Assembly (NCBI GenBank): GCA_021737615.1
Contig: JAIPDR010000001.1
Location: 1-59,669 of the forward strand
Direction: 5' to 3'
DNA length: 59,669 bases
Source of the DNA: Desulfohalobiaceae bacterium
Lineage (GTDB): Bacteria; Desulfobacterota; Desulfovibrionia; Desulfovibrionales; Desulfothermaceae
Positions 32,801-41,460 of this stretch are shown here, in pieces. Within the stretch, counting starts at the first letter, position 1. Each line of letters starts with the position of its first letter. The position numbers and the translations under genes are program-made. The notes under the pieces were generated by a model that was not told the origin of the DNA, made no database searches, and worked only from the letters and a program-made list of their open reading frames with translations.

Positions 32801-34039
32801 ATGTCACAAAACATACTCGTTATCGGAGGGGGCTTCGGCGGAATCACGGCTGCTCTGGAAGCCGCAGAGGTGGGCCATGAAGTCTATCTCGTGGAAAAGG
32901 CCCCGTACCTGGGCGGCCGGGTGATGCAGCTCAACAAGTACTTTCCCAAGCTGTGCCCCCCGTCATGCGGATTGGAAATCCAGTTTCAGCGGATCAAAAA
33001 GAATCCCAAGATCCATTGCTTGACTCTGGCGGAGGTGGTTTCAGTCAGTGGTTCAGCCGGCAACTATGAGGTTGCGGTCCGGGTCAAACCCCGCTACACC
33101 GCCCCCTACAGCGCTGATCTGCGGGAACTGGCGGCCGGCCTTTCCAAGGACGTCGAAAATGAATTCGAATTCGGCCTCTCCACCAGGAAAGCCCTGTACA
33201 TGGATGTTCCCTTTGCTTTCCCCCAGCGCTATACCCTGGACATGGACAACCTGGAGGAAACCGACCGCAAGAAACTGTCCAAGAAGGAGTTCATCAACCT
33301 TGAGGATAAGGAAAAGACCATCACCTTGAACTGCGGCTCCATCATCCTGGCCACGGGCTGGAAACCTTACGACGCGACCAACCTGACCCTGCTCGGGGCC
33401 GGAAATCTGGTAAACTGCATCACCAACATGCAGATGGAGCGCCTGGCGGCCCCGAACGGTCCGACCAACGGCCGCATCCAACGTCCTTCCGACGGGCGGC
33501 CGCCCAAAAAATGCGCCTTTGTCCAGTGCGCCGGATCCAGGGATGAAAATCATCTCGAATACTGCTCCTATATCTGCTGCATGGCCTCTTTGAAACAGAC
33601 CCAGTACCTTCGGGAGCAATATCCGGAAACCGAGGTCACCATTTTTTACATTGACCTGCGGACGCCGGGCAGATATGAAAAATTCGCCCAACGGATCCTG
33701 GCTGATGAAAAGGTCCGGACCGTGAAGGGCAAAGTGGCTGCCGTGGAGGAAGATCTCAGCTCGAAAGGGGTCTGGGTGACCGCAGAAGACGCTGTCAGCG
33801 GGAACAAGCTCCAGGAATGCTTTGATCTCGTTGTCCTGGCCACAGGGATGCAGCCCAGTCTGTCCGGAGAGGTCCTGCCCATGGATGTGACCATGGATGA
33901 GAACGGTTTTGTGGCCTCGGATCCGGAACGGGGAATCTTTGCCGTGGGATGCGCCAAAGAGCCCCTGGATGTCATGAAATCGGCCCAGTCGGGAACGAGC
34001 GCTGCGATGCAAGCCATCCAAACGGTGAGAGGGAGGTAA
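32801..34039 (+). CDS. qmoA: Quinone-interacting oxidoreductase complex subunit QmoA
   Basis: A 412-residue FAD protein related to the HdrA subunit of heterodisulfide reductase. The FAD motif is ILVIGGGFGGITAALEAAEV (about 5-24), and a cysteine-bearing NKYFPKLCPPSCGLEIQFQR (about 45-64) follows. CAFVQCAGSRDENHLEYCSY (about 238-257) is the HdrA-type cluster-region signature, and the C-terminal NAD-like half ends VDGLFAVG-like (GIFAVGCAKEPLDVM). QmoABC links menaquinol oxidation to AprAB. A GGGAGG ribosome binding site lies eight bases upstream, and it is three bases from qmoB. Confidence 0.97.
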   Translation: MSQNILVIGGGFGGITAALEAAEVGHEVYLVEKAPYLGGRVMQLNKYFPKLCPPSCGLEIQFQRIKKNPKIHCLTLAEVVSVSGSAGNYEVAVRVKPRYTAPYSADLRELAAGLSKDVENEFEFGLSTRKALYMDVPFAFPQRYTLDMDNLEETDRKKLSKKEFINLEDKEKTITLNCGSIILATGWKPYDATNLTLLGAGNLVNCITNMQMERLAAPNGPTNGRIQRPSDGRPPKKCAFVQCAGSRDENHLEYCSYICCMASLKQTQYLREQYPETEVTIFYIDLRTPGRYEKFAQRILADEKVRTVKGKVAAVEEDLSSKGVWVTAEDAVSGNKLQECFDLVVLATGMQPSLSGEVLPMDVTMDENGFVASDPERGIFAVGCAKEPLDVMKSAQSGTSAAMQAIQTVRGR

Positions 34040-34042
34040 GAC

Positions 34043-36349
34043 ATGGCCGAAAAAATCGGTGTTTATTTTGACACACAGAATATCGGACCGCTCCTTGACT
34101 GCGAGCCCCTTGCGGAAAAGGTGCGCAGCAAATGGGGCAAGACCTGTCCGGTGGTCAAGGTTGAATCCAATCTGTCCACCGAGGCCGGGAAAAAGCTGAT
34201 TCAGGCCGACCTCGATTCAGGAGAAATCGAGGCAGTCTGTATCTGCGGCTCATCGCCCAGGGTGGACTGGGACCTCTTCGATTTCGGGTCCCATGTCCTG
34301 CTCGACCGGGTCAACCTGCGGGAGCAGTGCGTCTGGCCCTATCGCAACCCTGATGGCAGCGTCCCCAAAAAGGCCGAGGAAGTGGATAAACTCCTGGGGG
34401 AGACTGCCCTGGACTACATCAACATGTCCATCAGCAAGCTCCAGAAATCCGCGATCCCGCAGCCCGAAGATTTGGAGACGGTCAAACGGATCCTTGTTCT
34501 CGGCGGCGGCTGGACCGGCCTCAATGCCGCCCTGGGCCTGGCTCTGACCGGTTATGAGGTGGCCTTGGTGGAAAAAGAAAAGGAACTCGGCGGCTATGCC
34601 GCGAAACTGCACAAGACCTTTCCCAAGAGCCCGCCCTATGCAAAGGCCCAGGAAACCGGTGTCCCGGAACTGATCAACCAGGTCAACAGTCAGGACAAGA
34701 TCACGGTCTATACCTCCACCAGCCTCACGGAACTGGCCGGGCAGCCGGGCCAGTACAGCGCCGTTTTGAACAACGGCTCCGGCCAGGAAACCGTTCAGGT
34801 GGGGTCCATGGTCGTCGCCACCGGATGGGAGCCCCAGGACACGAAGTATCTGGAACCCCTGGGCTACGGCAGGAATAAGAACGTAATCACCTCCATGGAG
34901 CTGGAGGAAATGGCCAAGAACGGCCGCATTGTCTGTCCCGCCACCGGCCAGCCGCCGAAGAGCGTGGCCTTTATTCTCGGCTATTCCGAACTCTTGGCCG
35001 ACATCGCCCAAAAGGAGGAGGAAGAGAAGAAAAAGGCAGAAGAGGAAAAGGCGGCCGCCGAGCAGGGACAGGACGAAGAACCAGCCATCGAAGAGGTCTT
35101 TGAAAAGACGGAATCCTACCGCCACATGGGCTTCACTAACGAGATCAGCACCCTGAATGCCCTGAAACAGGCCGGCTACGTCCGGGAATTGCTTCCGGAT
35201 GCGATTGCCTCCATTCTCTACGAACACATGACCGCGACCGGTATCTTTGAACTTTACTACAAAGAGGCCCAGAACGATCCCGGAATCATGCTCAGCAAGG
35301 CCGAAGTCTATTCCGTGGATTCAGGCCCCGAGGGCAATCTCATGATCCGGGCCAAGAATACACTGCTCGGCCGGGACATCGCCCTGGAGGCCGATCTGGT
35401 GGTCACCCCCACCGGCCTGGTCCCGACCACGGCCCTTGATCCCGTGATCCAGCTGGCCTACAGGCAGGGGGCCGCCTTTCCCGATCTGGCCCTCTTCGAC
35501 GGTTTTGCCGATTCCAACTACATCTGTTTTCCCTATGAAACCAGAAGAACGGGGATCTATGCCGCGGGCACGGTCCGGCAGCCCATGACCATGGCCAAGT
35601 GCGCAGCCGATGCCCAGGGTGCTTCCTTAAAAGCGATCCAGAGTCTCGAATCCGTGGACAGAGGAGTCGCTGTGCATCCCAGATCCGGCGACCTCTCCTA
35701 CCCGCTGTTCAATTTCGTGCGCTGCACCCAGTGCAAGCGATGCACCGAAGAGTGTCCCTTCGGAGCTCTCGACGACGACGAGAAAGGGACCCCGAAGCCG
35801 AACACCGCCAGGTGCAGACGCTGCGGCACCTGCATGGGGGCCTGTCCGGAGCGGGTCATTTCCTTTGACAATTACAGCGTGGGCCAGATCGGCTCCATGA
35901 TCACCCAGATCAAGGTCCCGGACGAAATGGAGACCGAAGGTCCCCGCATCCTGATCCTGGCCTGTGAGAACGACGCCTACCCGGCCCTGGATATGGCCGC
36001 CCAGAGAGGCTGGAAATGGAGCCCCTATGTCCGGGTCATCCCGGTCCGCTGCCTGGGTTCGGTGAACACCATCTGGATAGCCGACGCCATGGGCAAGGGC
36101 AATGACGGCTGCCTCCTTTTGGGTTGCAAGTACGGTGACGACTATCAGTGTCATTTCATGAAAGGATCGGAACTCTGCGACCGGAGGATGAAAAATATCG
36201 GCGAGACCCTTGACCGTCTGGGGGTCGAACTGGAACGGGTTCAGCAGGAACAGGTGGCCATCGACGATTACGATATGATCCCCGGGATCATTGACAGCTT
36301 TGTAGAGAAGATCTTTCAACTCGGCCCGAACCCCTTCAAGGGATTCTAA
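34043..36349 (+). CDS. qmoB: Quinone-interacting oxidoreductase complex subunit QmoB
   Basis: A 768-residue HdrA-like flavoprotein with extra domains. The FAD motif ILVLGGGWTGLNAALGLALT lies at about 150-169. A Lys/Glu/Ala-rich insertion (about 326-360, KRRRK-free acidic-basic KEEEEKKKAEEEKAAAEQGQ) interrupts the fold. Two [4Fe-4S] motifs follow, CTQCKRCTEECPFGAL (about 560-575) and CRRCGTCMGACPERVI, then an MvhD-like C-terminal domain (about 630-768) with CENDAYPALDMA and LLGCKYGDDYQCHF. It is the electron-distributing subunit of Qmo. Its stop codon runs into an 18-bp perfect stem-loop. Confidence 0.97.
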   Translation: MAEKIGVYFDTQNIGPLLDCEPLAEKVRSKWGKTCPVVKVESNLSTEAGKKLIQADLDSGEIEAVCICGSSPRVDWDLFDFGSHVLLDRVNLREQCVWPYRNPDGSVPKKAEEVDKLLGETALDYINMSISKLQKSAIPQPEDLETVKRILVLGGGWTGLNAALGLALTGYEVALVEKEKELGGYAAKLHKTFPKSPPYAKAQETGVPELINQVNSQDKITVYTSTSLTELAGQPGQYSAVLNNGSGQETVQVGSMVVATGWEPQDTKYLEPLGYGRNKNVITSMELEEMAKNGRIVCPATGQPPKSVAFILGYSELLADIAQKEEEEKKKAEEEKAAAEQGQDEEPAIEEVFEKTESYRHMGFTNEISTLNALKQAGYVRELLPDAIASILYEHMTATGIFELYYKEAQNDPGIMLSKAEVYSVDSGPEGNLMIRAKNTLLGRDIALEADLVVTPTGLVPTTALDPVIQLAYRQGAAFPDLALFDGFADSNYICFPYETRRTGIYAAGTVRQPMTMAKCAADAQGASLKAIQSLESVDRGVAVHPRSGDLSYPLFNFVRCTQCKRCTEECPFGALDDDEKGTPKPNTARCRRCGTCMGACPERVISFDNYSVGQIGSMITQIKVPDEMETEGPRILILACENDAYPALDMAAQRGWKWSPYVRVIPVRCLGSVNTIWIADAMGKGNDGCLLLGCKYGDDYQCHFMKGSELCDRRMKNIGETLDRLGVELERVQQEQVAIDDYDMIPGIIDSFVEKIFQLGPNPFKGF

Positions 36350-36396
36350 TATCGGTTTGCGCCTCGGTCTGCAGCAGTCCGAGGCGCAAACCGATA
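36347..36396 (+). other. Stop-codon-abutting stem-loop after qmoB
   Basis: The perfect 18-bp arms 36350-36367 (TATCGGTTTGCGCCTCGG) and 36379-36396 enclose 11 bases. The stem begins at the base after the TAA stop. There is no U-tract after it, and the operon continues 100 bases later with qmoC, so it may protect the upstream mRNA or set qmoAB:qmoC ratios rather than terminate. Confidence 0.85.
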
Positions 36397-36495
36397 ACAA
36401 CAATTACTTTCTTAAATCCTGATGAAGCAGGACCCGAGATCCCGGATTGGCGACCAAATTTCATTAGTTATGAATAGGGCTTATTAGGAGGATAT

Positions 36496-37710
36496 ATGTC
36501 TGAACCGATACGAATTCAACCAGATCTGGAGTTTGTCAAGGAACTCCAGGCCAGCGGCGGCCAGGATCTGAACATGTGCTTCCAGTGCGCGACCTGCAGT
36601 GTGGTCTGCCCCCTGTCTCCCATGGACCGGGCCTTTCCCAGGAAGGAGATGGTTTGGGCCCAGTGGGGACTCAAAGACAGGCTGACCAATGACATCGACA
36701 TGTGGCTCTGCCACAAATGCGGCCAGTGCACCGACCAGTGCCCCAGGGGGGCCAAACCTGGCGAACTCATGGCCGCCCTGCGGAACATGGCCTATAAGAA
36801 GTTGGCCGGCCCGAAATTTCTCGGCGAATGGATGGGATCGCTCAAACACCTGCCCAAGCTCATCGCCATCCCGGCCGTCATCTATCTCCTGGTCTGGTTC
36901 ATCACCGGCAGCATACACGACACCCCTTTCCCCCTGGAACACGGGCACGTGGATTTCGCACTCATCTTCCCGCCTGTGGCCTCCATCGATACGGTCTTCG
37001 TTCTGGCCTCCCTCTTCGTGGTCTTCACCTTTTATCAGGGGATCCGGAACCTCTGGCAGTCTTTCGAAAGTCAGCCGGCAACCTTCGTCATCGGCTATCA
37101 GAAGCCGCCCAATATCCTGATCAGCCTGTGGCAGGTCATCAAGCAGGAGGTGGTGACCCATAAGAAATGGCAGGACTGCGGCCAGGAGGAGGAGACCCAC
37201 CAGGTCAGATTCAAAGGGCATCTCGTCCTTTTTTACTCTTTCGTGGCCCTGTTCGTTGTCACCTCCATCGTCTTCGTCACCTTCTGGGGCGGAATGATCA
37301 CTCCCTACCTGGACATGGCCTACCCCATGCCCCTCTGGAATCCGGTCAAGATTCTGGGCAACCTCGGGGCCATCGCCCTGGTCGTCGGACTGGTCTATCT
37401 GACCAGGCGCCGCCTGAACGACACCGGAACCGACTCCTCATCCTACCATGACTGGTACCTCCTGGGGGTCATTTGGGCTGTCGCCCTGACCGGGATCTTG
37501 AGCCAGATCTTTCGAATCGCCGAAGCGGCCGGATTGGCCTATTTTGTCTACTATCTGCACCTGATCTCGGTTTTCATGCTCATCGCCTACGCCCCCTGGT
37601 CCAAGCTCGGCCACATGGTCTACCGGGCCGCCGCCTTGACCTATGCCCGGAGACACGGGCGCCTGGCCACGGAACTGGAGAGCGATAAGAACAAGCTTTT
37701 CGTAGTCTGA
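36496..37710 (+). CDS. qmoC: Quinone-interacting oxidoreductase complex subunit QmoC
   Basis: A 404-residue membrane subunit that fuses HdrC- and HdrE-like parts. The N-terminal cytoplasmic domain binds two [4Fe-4S] clusters through CFQCATCSVVCP (about 32-43) and CHKCGQCTDQCP (about 74-85). The C-terminal half (about 125-390) is a cytochrome b-type membrane domain with about six segments and histidines for heme b, including YYLHLISVFMLIAYAPWSKL. It oxidises menaquinol and feeds QmoA/B. An AGGAGG motif precedes the ATG. The stop codon is again followed by a stem-loop. Confidence 0.97.
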   Translation: MSEPIRIQPDLEFVKELQASGGQDLNMCFQCATCSVVCPLSPMDRAFPRKEMVWAQWGLKDRLTNDIDMWLCHKCGQCTDQCPRGAKPGELMAALRNMAYKKLAGPKFLGEWMGSLKHLPKLIAIPAVIYLLVWFITGSIHDTPFPLEHGHVDFALIFPPVASIDTVFVLASLFVVFTFYQGIRNLWQSFESQPATFVIGYQKPPNILISLWQVIKQEVVTHKKWQDCGQEEETHQVRFKGHLVLFYSFVALFVVTSIVFVTFWGGMITPYLDMAYPMPLWNPVKILGNLGAIALVVGLVYLTRRRLNDTGTDSSSYHDWYLLGVIWAVALTGILSQIFRIAEAAGLAYFVYYLHLISVFMLIAYAPWSKLGHMVYRAAALTYARRHGRLATELESDKNKLFVV

Positions 37711-37746
37711 TATCCTTTTTGCCCCTTGAAGGTTGCAAGGGGCAAA
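37708..37746 (+). other. Stop-codon-abutting stem-loop after qmoC
   Basis: After TGA-TATCC come arms TTTGCCCCTTG (37718-37728) and CAAGGGGCAAA (37736-37746) with a seven-base loop. A weaker outer pairing continues towards GATGATACC at 37755-37763. No U-tract follows, and qmoD is downstream. Confidence 0.8.
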
Positions 37747-37872
37747 CGGACAAGATGATACCAACCGGGTACGATCAGAATGCCGGTTCTGCCGGCAACC
37801 CGTATCAGAACGGAAATTTTGTGTATCCTATAACAACTTTAATATGACACCAAAAACATCAAGGAGGCTGTC

Positions 37873-38529
37873 ATGGCAGAAGCACGCAAGGTATTCCCCA
37901 TGCAGACATTCGTGTCCTACATGAGGGGTCAGGCTGGAAATTACAAGCAGGATGTCATCGAGCTTTTGGGTTTTATGACCCAGAAAGAGGTGGACAAGGA
38001 GCTGGCGCCCTTTGCCTCTGGTCTGTCCAAGGCCTGGATCTACGAACAGCATCCGGAACTGGCCAGGCTGAAGAAGGAGGAAGTGAGTGAACTCGGAGAA
38101 AACGTCTCAGTCATGAGTCTTCCCCCGGATGTCCAGGAAGAGGTGGATACGGTCTTTTCAAGGCTCACCGAATCCAGAAAGGCCCTCAAGGAGCAGCAGG
38201 ACAAGATCGCCGAGTATGAGGGGATCCTGGAAGAGAACAAGAAAAAGATCGCCGCTCTGGAAGAAAAGGTTGCGGATTACGAAGCCCAAATGAAAGACGA
38301 GGGCGAGAAGAAGATCGTGGCCTCGGCAGCCAAGGTCGAGGACTACCTGGGCAAAGTGGACGAGCTACTGGCCAAGATCGAAGAAGTCAAAGAGCACGGC
38401 GTGGTCACGGTATCCGGAGCAGGCGGAGCCGCCCCGGAGGCGGCTGCAGCTGACAGCGGCGAAACCAAGGAACCTGAAGGCGATTTCGGTTTCGGAGGCG
38501 GCGCCTCTGACGGGGAGTTCGGCATGTAA
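37873..38529 (+). CDS. qmoD: QmoD, Qmo-associated accessory protein
   Basis: A 218-residue cytoplasmic protein at the position of DVU0851 (QmoD) of Desulfovibrio vulgaris, directly after qmoC. It begins MAEARKVFPMQTFVSYMRGQ; the middle (about 85-175) is a long charged coiled coil (ALKEQQDKIAEYEGILEENK), followed by an Ala/Gly/Glu-rich linker and a Gly/Asp tail ending GDFGFGGGASDGEFGM. Genetic work in D. vulgaris links the qmo genes and this promoter-distal gene to sulfate growth; the biochemical role is unknown. GGAGG lies a few bases before the ATG, and a terminator follows about 100 bases after the stop. Confidence 0.9.
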   Translation: MAEARKVFPMQTFVSYMRGQAGNYKQDVIELLGFMTQKEVDKELAPFASGLSKAWIYEQHPELARLKKEEVSELGENVSVMSLPPDVQEEVDTVFSRLTESRKALKEQQDKIAEYEGILEENKKKIAALEEKVADYEAQMKDEGEKKIVASAAKVEDYLGKVDELLAKIEEVKEHGVVTVSGAGGAAPEAAAADSGETKEPEGDFGFGGGASDGEFGM

Positions 38530-38572
38530 ACTCAAAAAATCAGAAACTCAAAAAATCAGATTTTTTTGAGTA
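38530..38572. repeat. Short direct and inverted repeat after qmoD
   Basis: ACTCAAAAAATCAG occurs twice in a row just after the qmoD stop and is followed by its partial complement, CAGATTTTTTTGAG. The arrangement can form an A/T-rich hairpin with a T-run, possibly a first, weak terminator. Confidence 0.5.
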
Positions 38573-38625
38573 TATTTTTTATGATATAAAACAATAATGC
38601 TTGATTTTCGAAAATGTTATTTATC

Positions 38626-38661
38626 AAGGCCTGGGCCATTCAGCATGGTCCAGGTCTTTTT
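38626..38661 (+). terminator. Rho-independent terminator of the qmo operon
   Basis: A 12-bp stem of AAGGCCTGGGCC (38626-38637) with GGTCCAGGTCTT (38647-38658), including two G-T pairs, a nine-base loop and a following T-run. Confidence 0.88.
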
Positions 38662-38833
38662 GTATACTGAACCAACTTACCTTTTTTACACTTTTAGCCT
38701 TGAGCCTCAGGGTCAAAAATCTTTGTCGTGAAAACCAAAATTGGATCAGTATATCATGAGAGAACTGAAAAATCCTCATTTATAGAATTCAGGAGGTCGT
38801 GCTCAAGACATTTTAAAATTTTTTATATATTAC

Positions 38834-38921
38834 ATACGAATCCAGTGCCGAGTGTCACTTCAAAGACGGCGCGCTTGTCTCATCAGACAATCCTGCAAAG
38901 GGGCACTATGGATTCGTATCA
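38834..38921 (-). other. Stop-codon-overlapping dyad after ftsZ
   Basis: The arms ATACGAATCC (38834-38843) and GGATTCGTAT (38910-38919), extended by GTGCC/GGCAC, enclose about 50 bases. The right arm reaches into the ftsZ stop codon (38919-38921), so on the minus strand the sequence reads TGATACGAATCC. It may act as the end signal of the division cluster, but no U-tract is seen. Confidence 0.7.
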
Positions 38922-40160
38922 GTCCATCTGCCTGCGGATAAACGAAGGGATCTCGAACTCATTCTCTTCAAAGACGAACTCCTCCTCGCCCTGCTCCCCT
39001 GATTCATCTCCAGGGGCATGTTCCTGCTGAAAACGTTTGACCTCGCCCTGTTCAGCCCCCCCGGCATTCTCTCTCCGGAGGTAGGTCGGGATGGTCAGGT
39101 CCTCGCTGCTGCCCTTGGCTGCTTTTTCTTTCTGGGGCCTTTTCTCTTGCTGAAATCCTTTCAAGGAAGTTATATTCGAGGCTTCCCTGTCCTCCACTTT
39201 TTCCTTGGTCTCAATGCCGGTGGCGATCACCGTTATTCTGAGTTCGTCCGAAGCTTCCTGATCAAAGACCGTTCCAAAGTAAATCTGGGCATCATCACTG
39301 GCGGCCTCGGAAATGGCGCTGGCGGCCTCACTGACCTCGTCGATGGTCAGATCCATGCCTGAAGTGATGTTCATCAGCACCCCCTGGGCCCCATCTATGG
39401 AGACATCTTCCAGGAGCGGGCTGGTCATGGCCTTTATGGCCGCTTCCTTGGCCCGGCCCTCGCCCTGGGCGATCCCGGTCCCCATCAGGGCCAGCCCCAT
39501 GCCGGACATGACCGCCTTGACATCTGCAAAATCGAGGTTGATCAAGCCGGGGACCATGATCAGGTCGGAGATCCCTTTGACGGCATAGTAAAGAACCTCG
39601 TCCGCCTTCTTCAGCATTTCTAGAAAGGAGGCCTTTTTTGAAGCCAGGGACAGAAGCCGGTCATTGGGGATGGTGATGATGCTGTCCACAACATCCTTTA
39701 AGTCTTCGATCCCCTTCTCGGCCGCCTTGAGCCTGCGCTTGCCCTCGAAGAAGAAGGGCTTGGTGACCACTCCCACGGTCAAAGCCCCCTGCTCCTTCGC
39801 CGCCTGGGCAATGACCGGGGCCGCCCCGGTCCCGGTTCCGCCTCCCATGCCGGCCGTCACGAAAACCATATCGCATTCACCGAGCATCTCCTTGATGGAC
39901 TCGACGCTCTCCGTGGCCGCCTCTTTCCCGATATTCGGGTCCGCCCCGGCTCCCAGGCCCTTGGTCAGGCGCTCTCCCAACTGCAGTTTGTGTTCGGCTA
40001 CCGAGTGTTTCAAAGCCTGCATGTCCGTGTTGGCGGCGATGAAGGAGACCCCCTTCAAAGAGGAATTGATCATGTTATTTATGGCGTTGCCGCCGCCACC
40101 GCCGACTCCGACGACCTTGATCTGGGCATTGCCTTCGGGTTCGATCTCTAAAAAATCCAT
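38919..40160 (-). CDS. ftsZ: Cell division protein FtsZ
   Basis: A 413-residue tubulin-like GTPase that assembles the division ring. The nucleotide-binding region begins IKVVGVGGGGGNAINNMI (about 14-31), and the tubulin signature GGGTGTGAAPVIAQAAKE lies at about 106-123. The T7 catalytic loop NLDFADVKAVMSGMG (about 206-220) has the conserved Asp residues. A variable linker (about 325-395) is followed by the conserved C-terminal peptide FEIPSFIRRQMD that binds FtsA. It is the last gene of the division and cell wall cluster, 64 bases after ftsA. An AGGAGG lies just upstream of the ATG. Confidence 0.99.
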   Translation of the reverse strand: MDFLEIEPEGNAQIKVVGVGGGGGNAINNMINSSLKGVSFIAANTDMQALKHSVAEHKLQLGERLTKGLGAGADPNIGKEAATESVESIKEMLGECDMVFVTAGMGGGTGTGAAPVIAQAAKEQGALTVGVVTKPFFFEGKRRLKAAEKGIEDLKDVVDSIITIPNDRLLSLASKKASFLEMLKKADEVLYYAVKGISDLIMVPGLINLDFADVKAVMSGMGLALMGTGIAQGEGRAKEAAIKAMTSPLLEDVSIDGAQGVLMNITSGMDLTIDEVSEAASAISEAASDDAQIYFGTVFDQEASDELRITVIATGIETKEKVEDREASNITSLKGFQQEKRPQKEKAAKGSSEDLTIPTYLRRENAGGAEQGEVKRFQQEHAPGDESGEQGEEEFVFEENEFEIPSFIRRQMD

Positions 40161-40194
40161 AACAACCTCCTATTGCTTATTCCAAATTCAAAAT

Positions 40195-40227
40195 TGATAT
40201 TTGCACGGTCTTCCCCTGCAAATATCA
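40195..40227 (-). other. Stop-codon-containing stem-loop between ftsA and ftsZ
   Basis: Perfect 11-bp arms TGATATTTGCA (40195-40205) and TGCAAATATCA (40217-40227) with an 11-base loop. The 5' arm on the minus strand begins with the TGA stop of ftsA. The ftsZ start is 35 bases downstream, so this structure sits in the ftsZ leader and could set FtsZ levels or mark an mRNA processing site. Confidence 0.85.
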
Positions 40228-41460
40228 GGTCACATCCGCAAACCAGCGGCGCATCCAGGACAGTATCCGTTGAAACATCCGTTTTTCGCCCGAGGCGATC
40301 CGTAGCCGCAGGCTGTTTTTTTTCGAATCCGCCCCGTGAAGCAGGAGCCCGACCGCAGTCGAAAACTTGGGGTTATCCACGACATCTTTCAACCCGCCGA
40401 TAGACTGGGGATATCCTACTCGTACCGGGAGATTGAAGACCTGCTCCCCGAGTTCGGCGATGCCTTCGATCAGTGAAGAGCCTCCGGTCAGGACCACACC
40501 GGCCCCGACCAACTCCTTGAATCCGGACTTTACCAATTCCTGGTCCACCAGGTTCAGGATCTCCTCTATCCTTGGCTCGCAGATATCGGCCAGGACACGC
40601 CTGGAGACAGTCCTGGGCACCCGGCCGCCGACACTCTGCACCTCGATGGTCTCGTTGGTCTGGACCATGTCGGCAATGGCGCAGCCCTTCTCGATCTTGA
40701 TCTTTTCCGCACTGCGCATGGGAGTCCGCAGGCCAAAGGCGATGTCATTGGTCAGGTTTGCCCCGCCAAGGGCCAGCACTGAGATGTGTTTAATGGAATC
40801 ATTTGAAAAAACGGATAAATCAGTCGTCCCGCCGCCGATATCCACCAGGGCCACACCGATTTCCCGCTCCTCCTCTGTGAGCACCGCATCGGAAGAGGCC
40901 AGGGATTCCAGGACAATGGAGGAAACGTCCAGTCCGGCCCGGTGGCAGGAACGGACGATATTCTGGGCGCTGGAGACCGCCCCGGTGACAATATGGACCT
41001 TGACCTCCAGGCGCACTCCGGCCATGCCCAGAGGGTCTTCGATGCCGCCCTGATCGTCGACGATGTACTCCTGGGGCAGAATATGGATCAGTTCCCGGTC
41101 CAAGGGGATGGCCACCGCCTTGGCCGCGTCCAGGGCCCGCTCCACATCCCTCTGGGTGACCTCTCCGCCTTTGACGGCAATCACCCCGTGACTGTTGAAG
41201 CCCATGATGTGGCTCCCGGCTATCCCGGCATAGACACTGCGGATTTCGCAACCAGCCATGAGTTCGGCCTCTTCCAGGGCTTTTTTGATAGACTGCACGG
41301 TCTGTTCGATGTTGACCACCACCCCTTTTCTGAGCCCTGTGGAAGGGTTCATTCCAATCCCGACCACATCCACGCCGTCAGGAGTCGTCTCACCGACAAC
41401 CGCACAAATCTTTGTCGTGCCGATATCCAGTCCGACCACGATCTCCGGTTTTGAACTCAT
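40225..41460 (-). CDS. ftsA: Cell division protein FtsA
   Basis: A 411-residue actin-like ATPase that tethers FtsZ to the membrane. The ATP-binding phosphate 1 motif is VVGLDIGTTKICAVVG (about 8-23), the phosphate 2 region is ALVDIGGGTTDLSVF (near 203) and the adenosine motif is GVVLTGGSSLIEGI (near 330). The C-terminal amphipathic helix is RMFQRILSWMRRWF. I start it at 41460 (MSSKPEIVVGLD), where AAGGAG has good spacing and the ATG overlaps the ftsQ stop (ATGA). An upstream start at 41484 would overlap ftsQ further. Confidence 0.98.
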   Translation of the reverse strand: MSSKPEIVVGLDIGTTKICAVVGETTPDGVDVVGIGMNPSTGLRKGVVVNIEQTVQSIKKALEEAELMAGCEIRSVYAGIAGSHIMGFNSHGVIAVKGGEVTQRDVERALDAAKAVAIPLDRELIHILPQEYIVDDQGGIEDPLGMAGVRLEVKVHIVTGAVSSAQNIVRSCHRAGLDVSSIVLESLASSDAVLTEEEREIGVALVDIGGGTTDLSVFSNDSIKHISVLALGGANLTNDIAFGLRTPMRSAEKIKIEKGCAIADMVQTNETIEVQSVGGRVPRTVSRRVLADICEPRIEEILNLVDQELVKSGFKELVGAGVVLTGGSSLIEGIAELGEQVFNLPVRVGYPQSIGGLKDVVDNPKFSTAVGLLLHGADSKKNSLRLRIASGEKRMFQRILSWMRRWFADVT

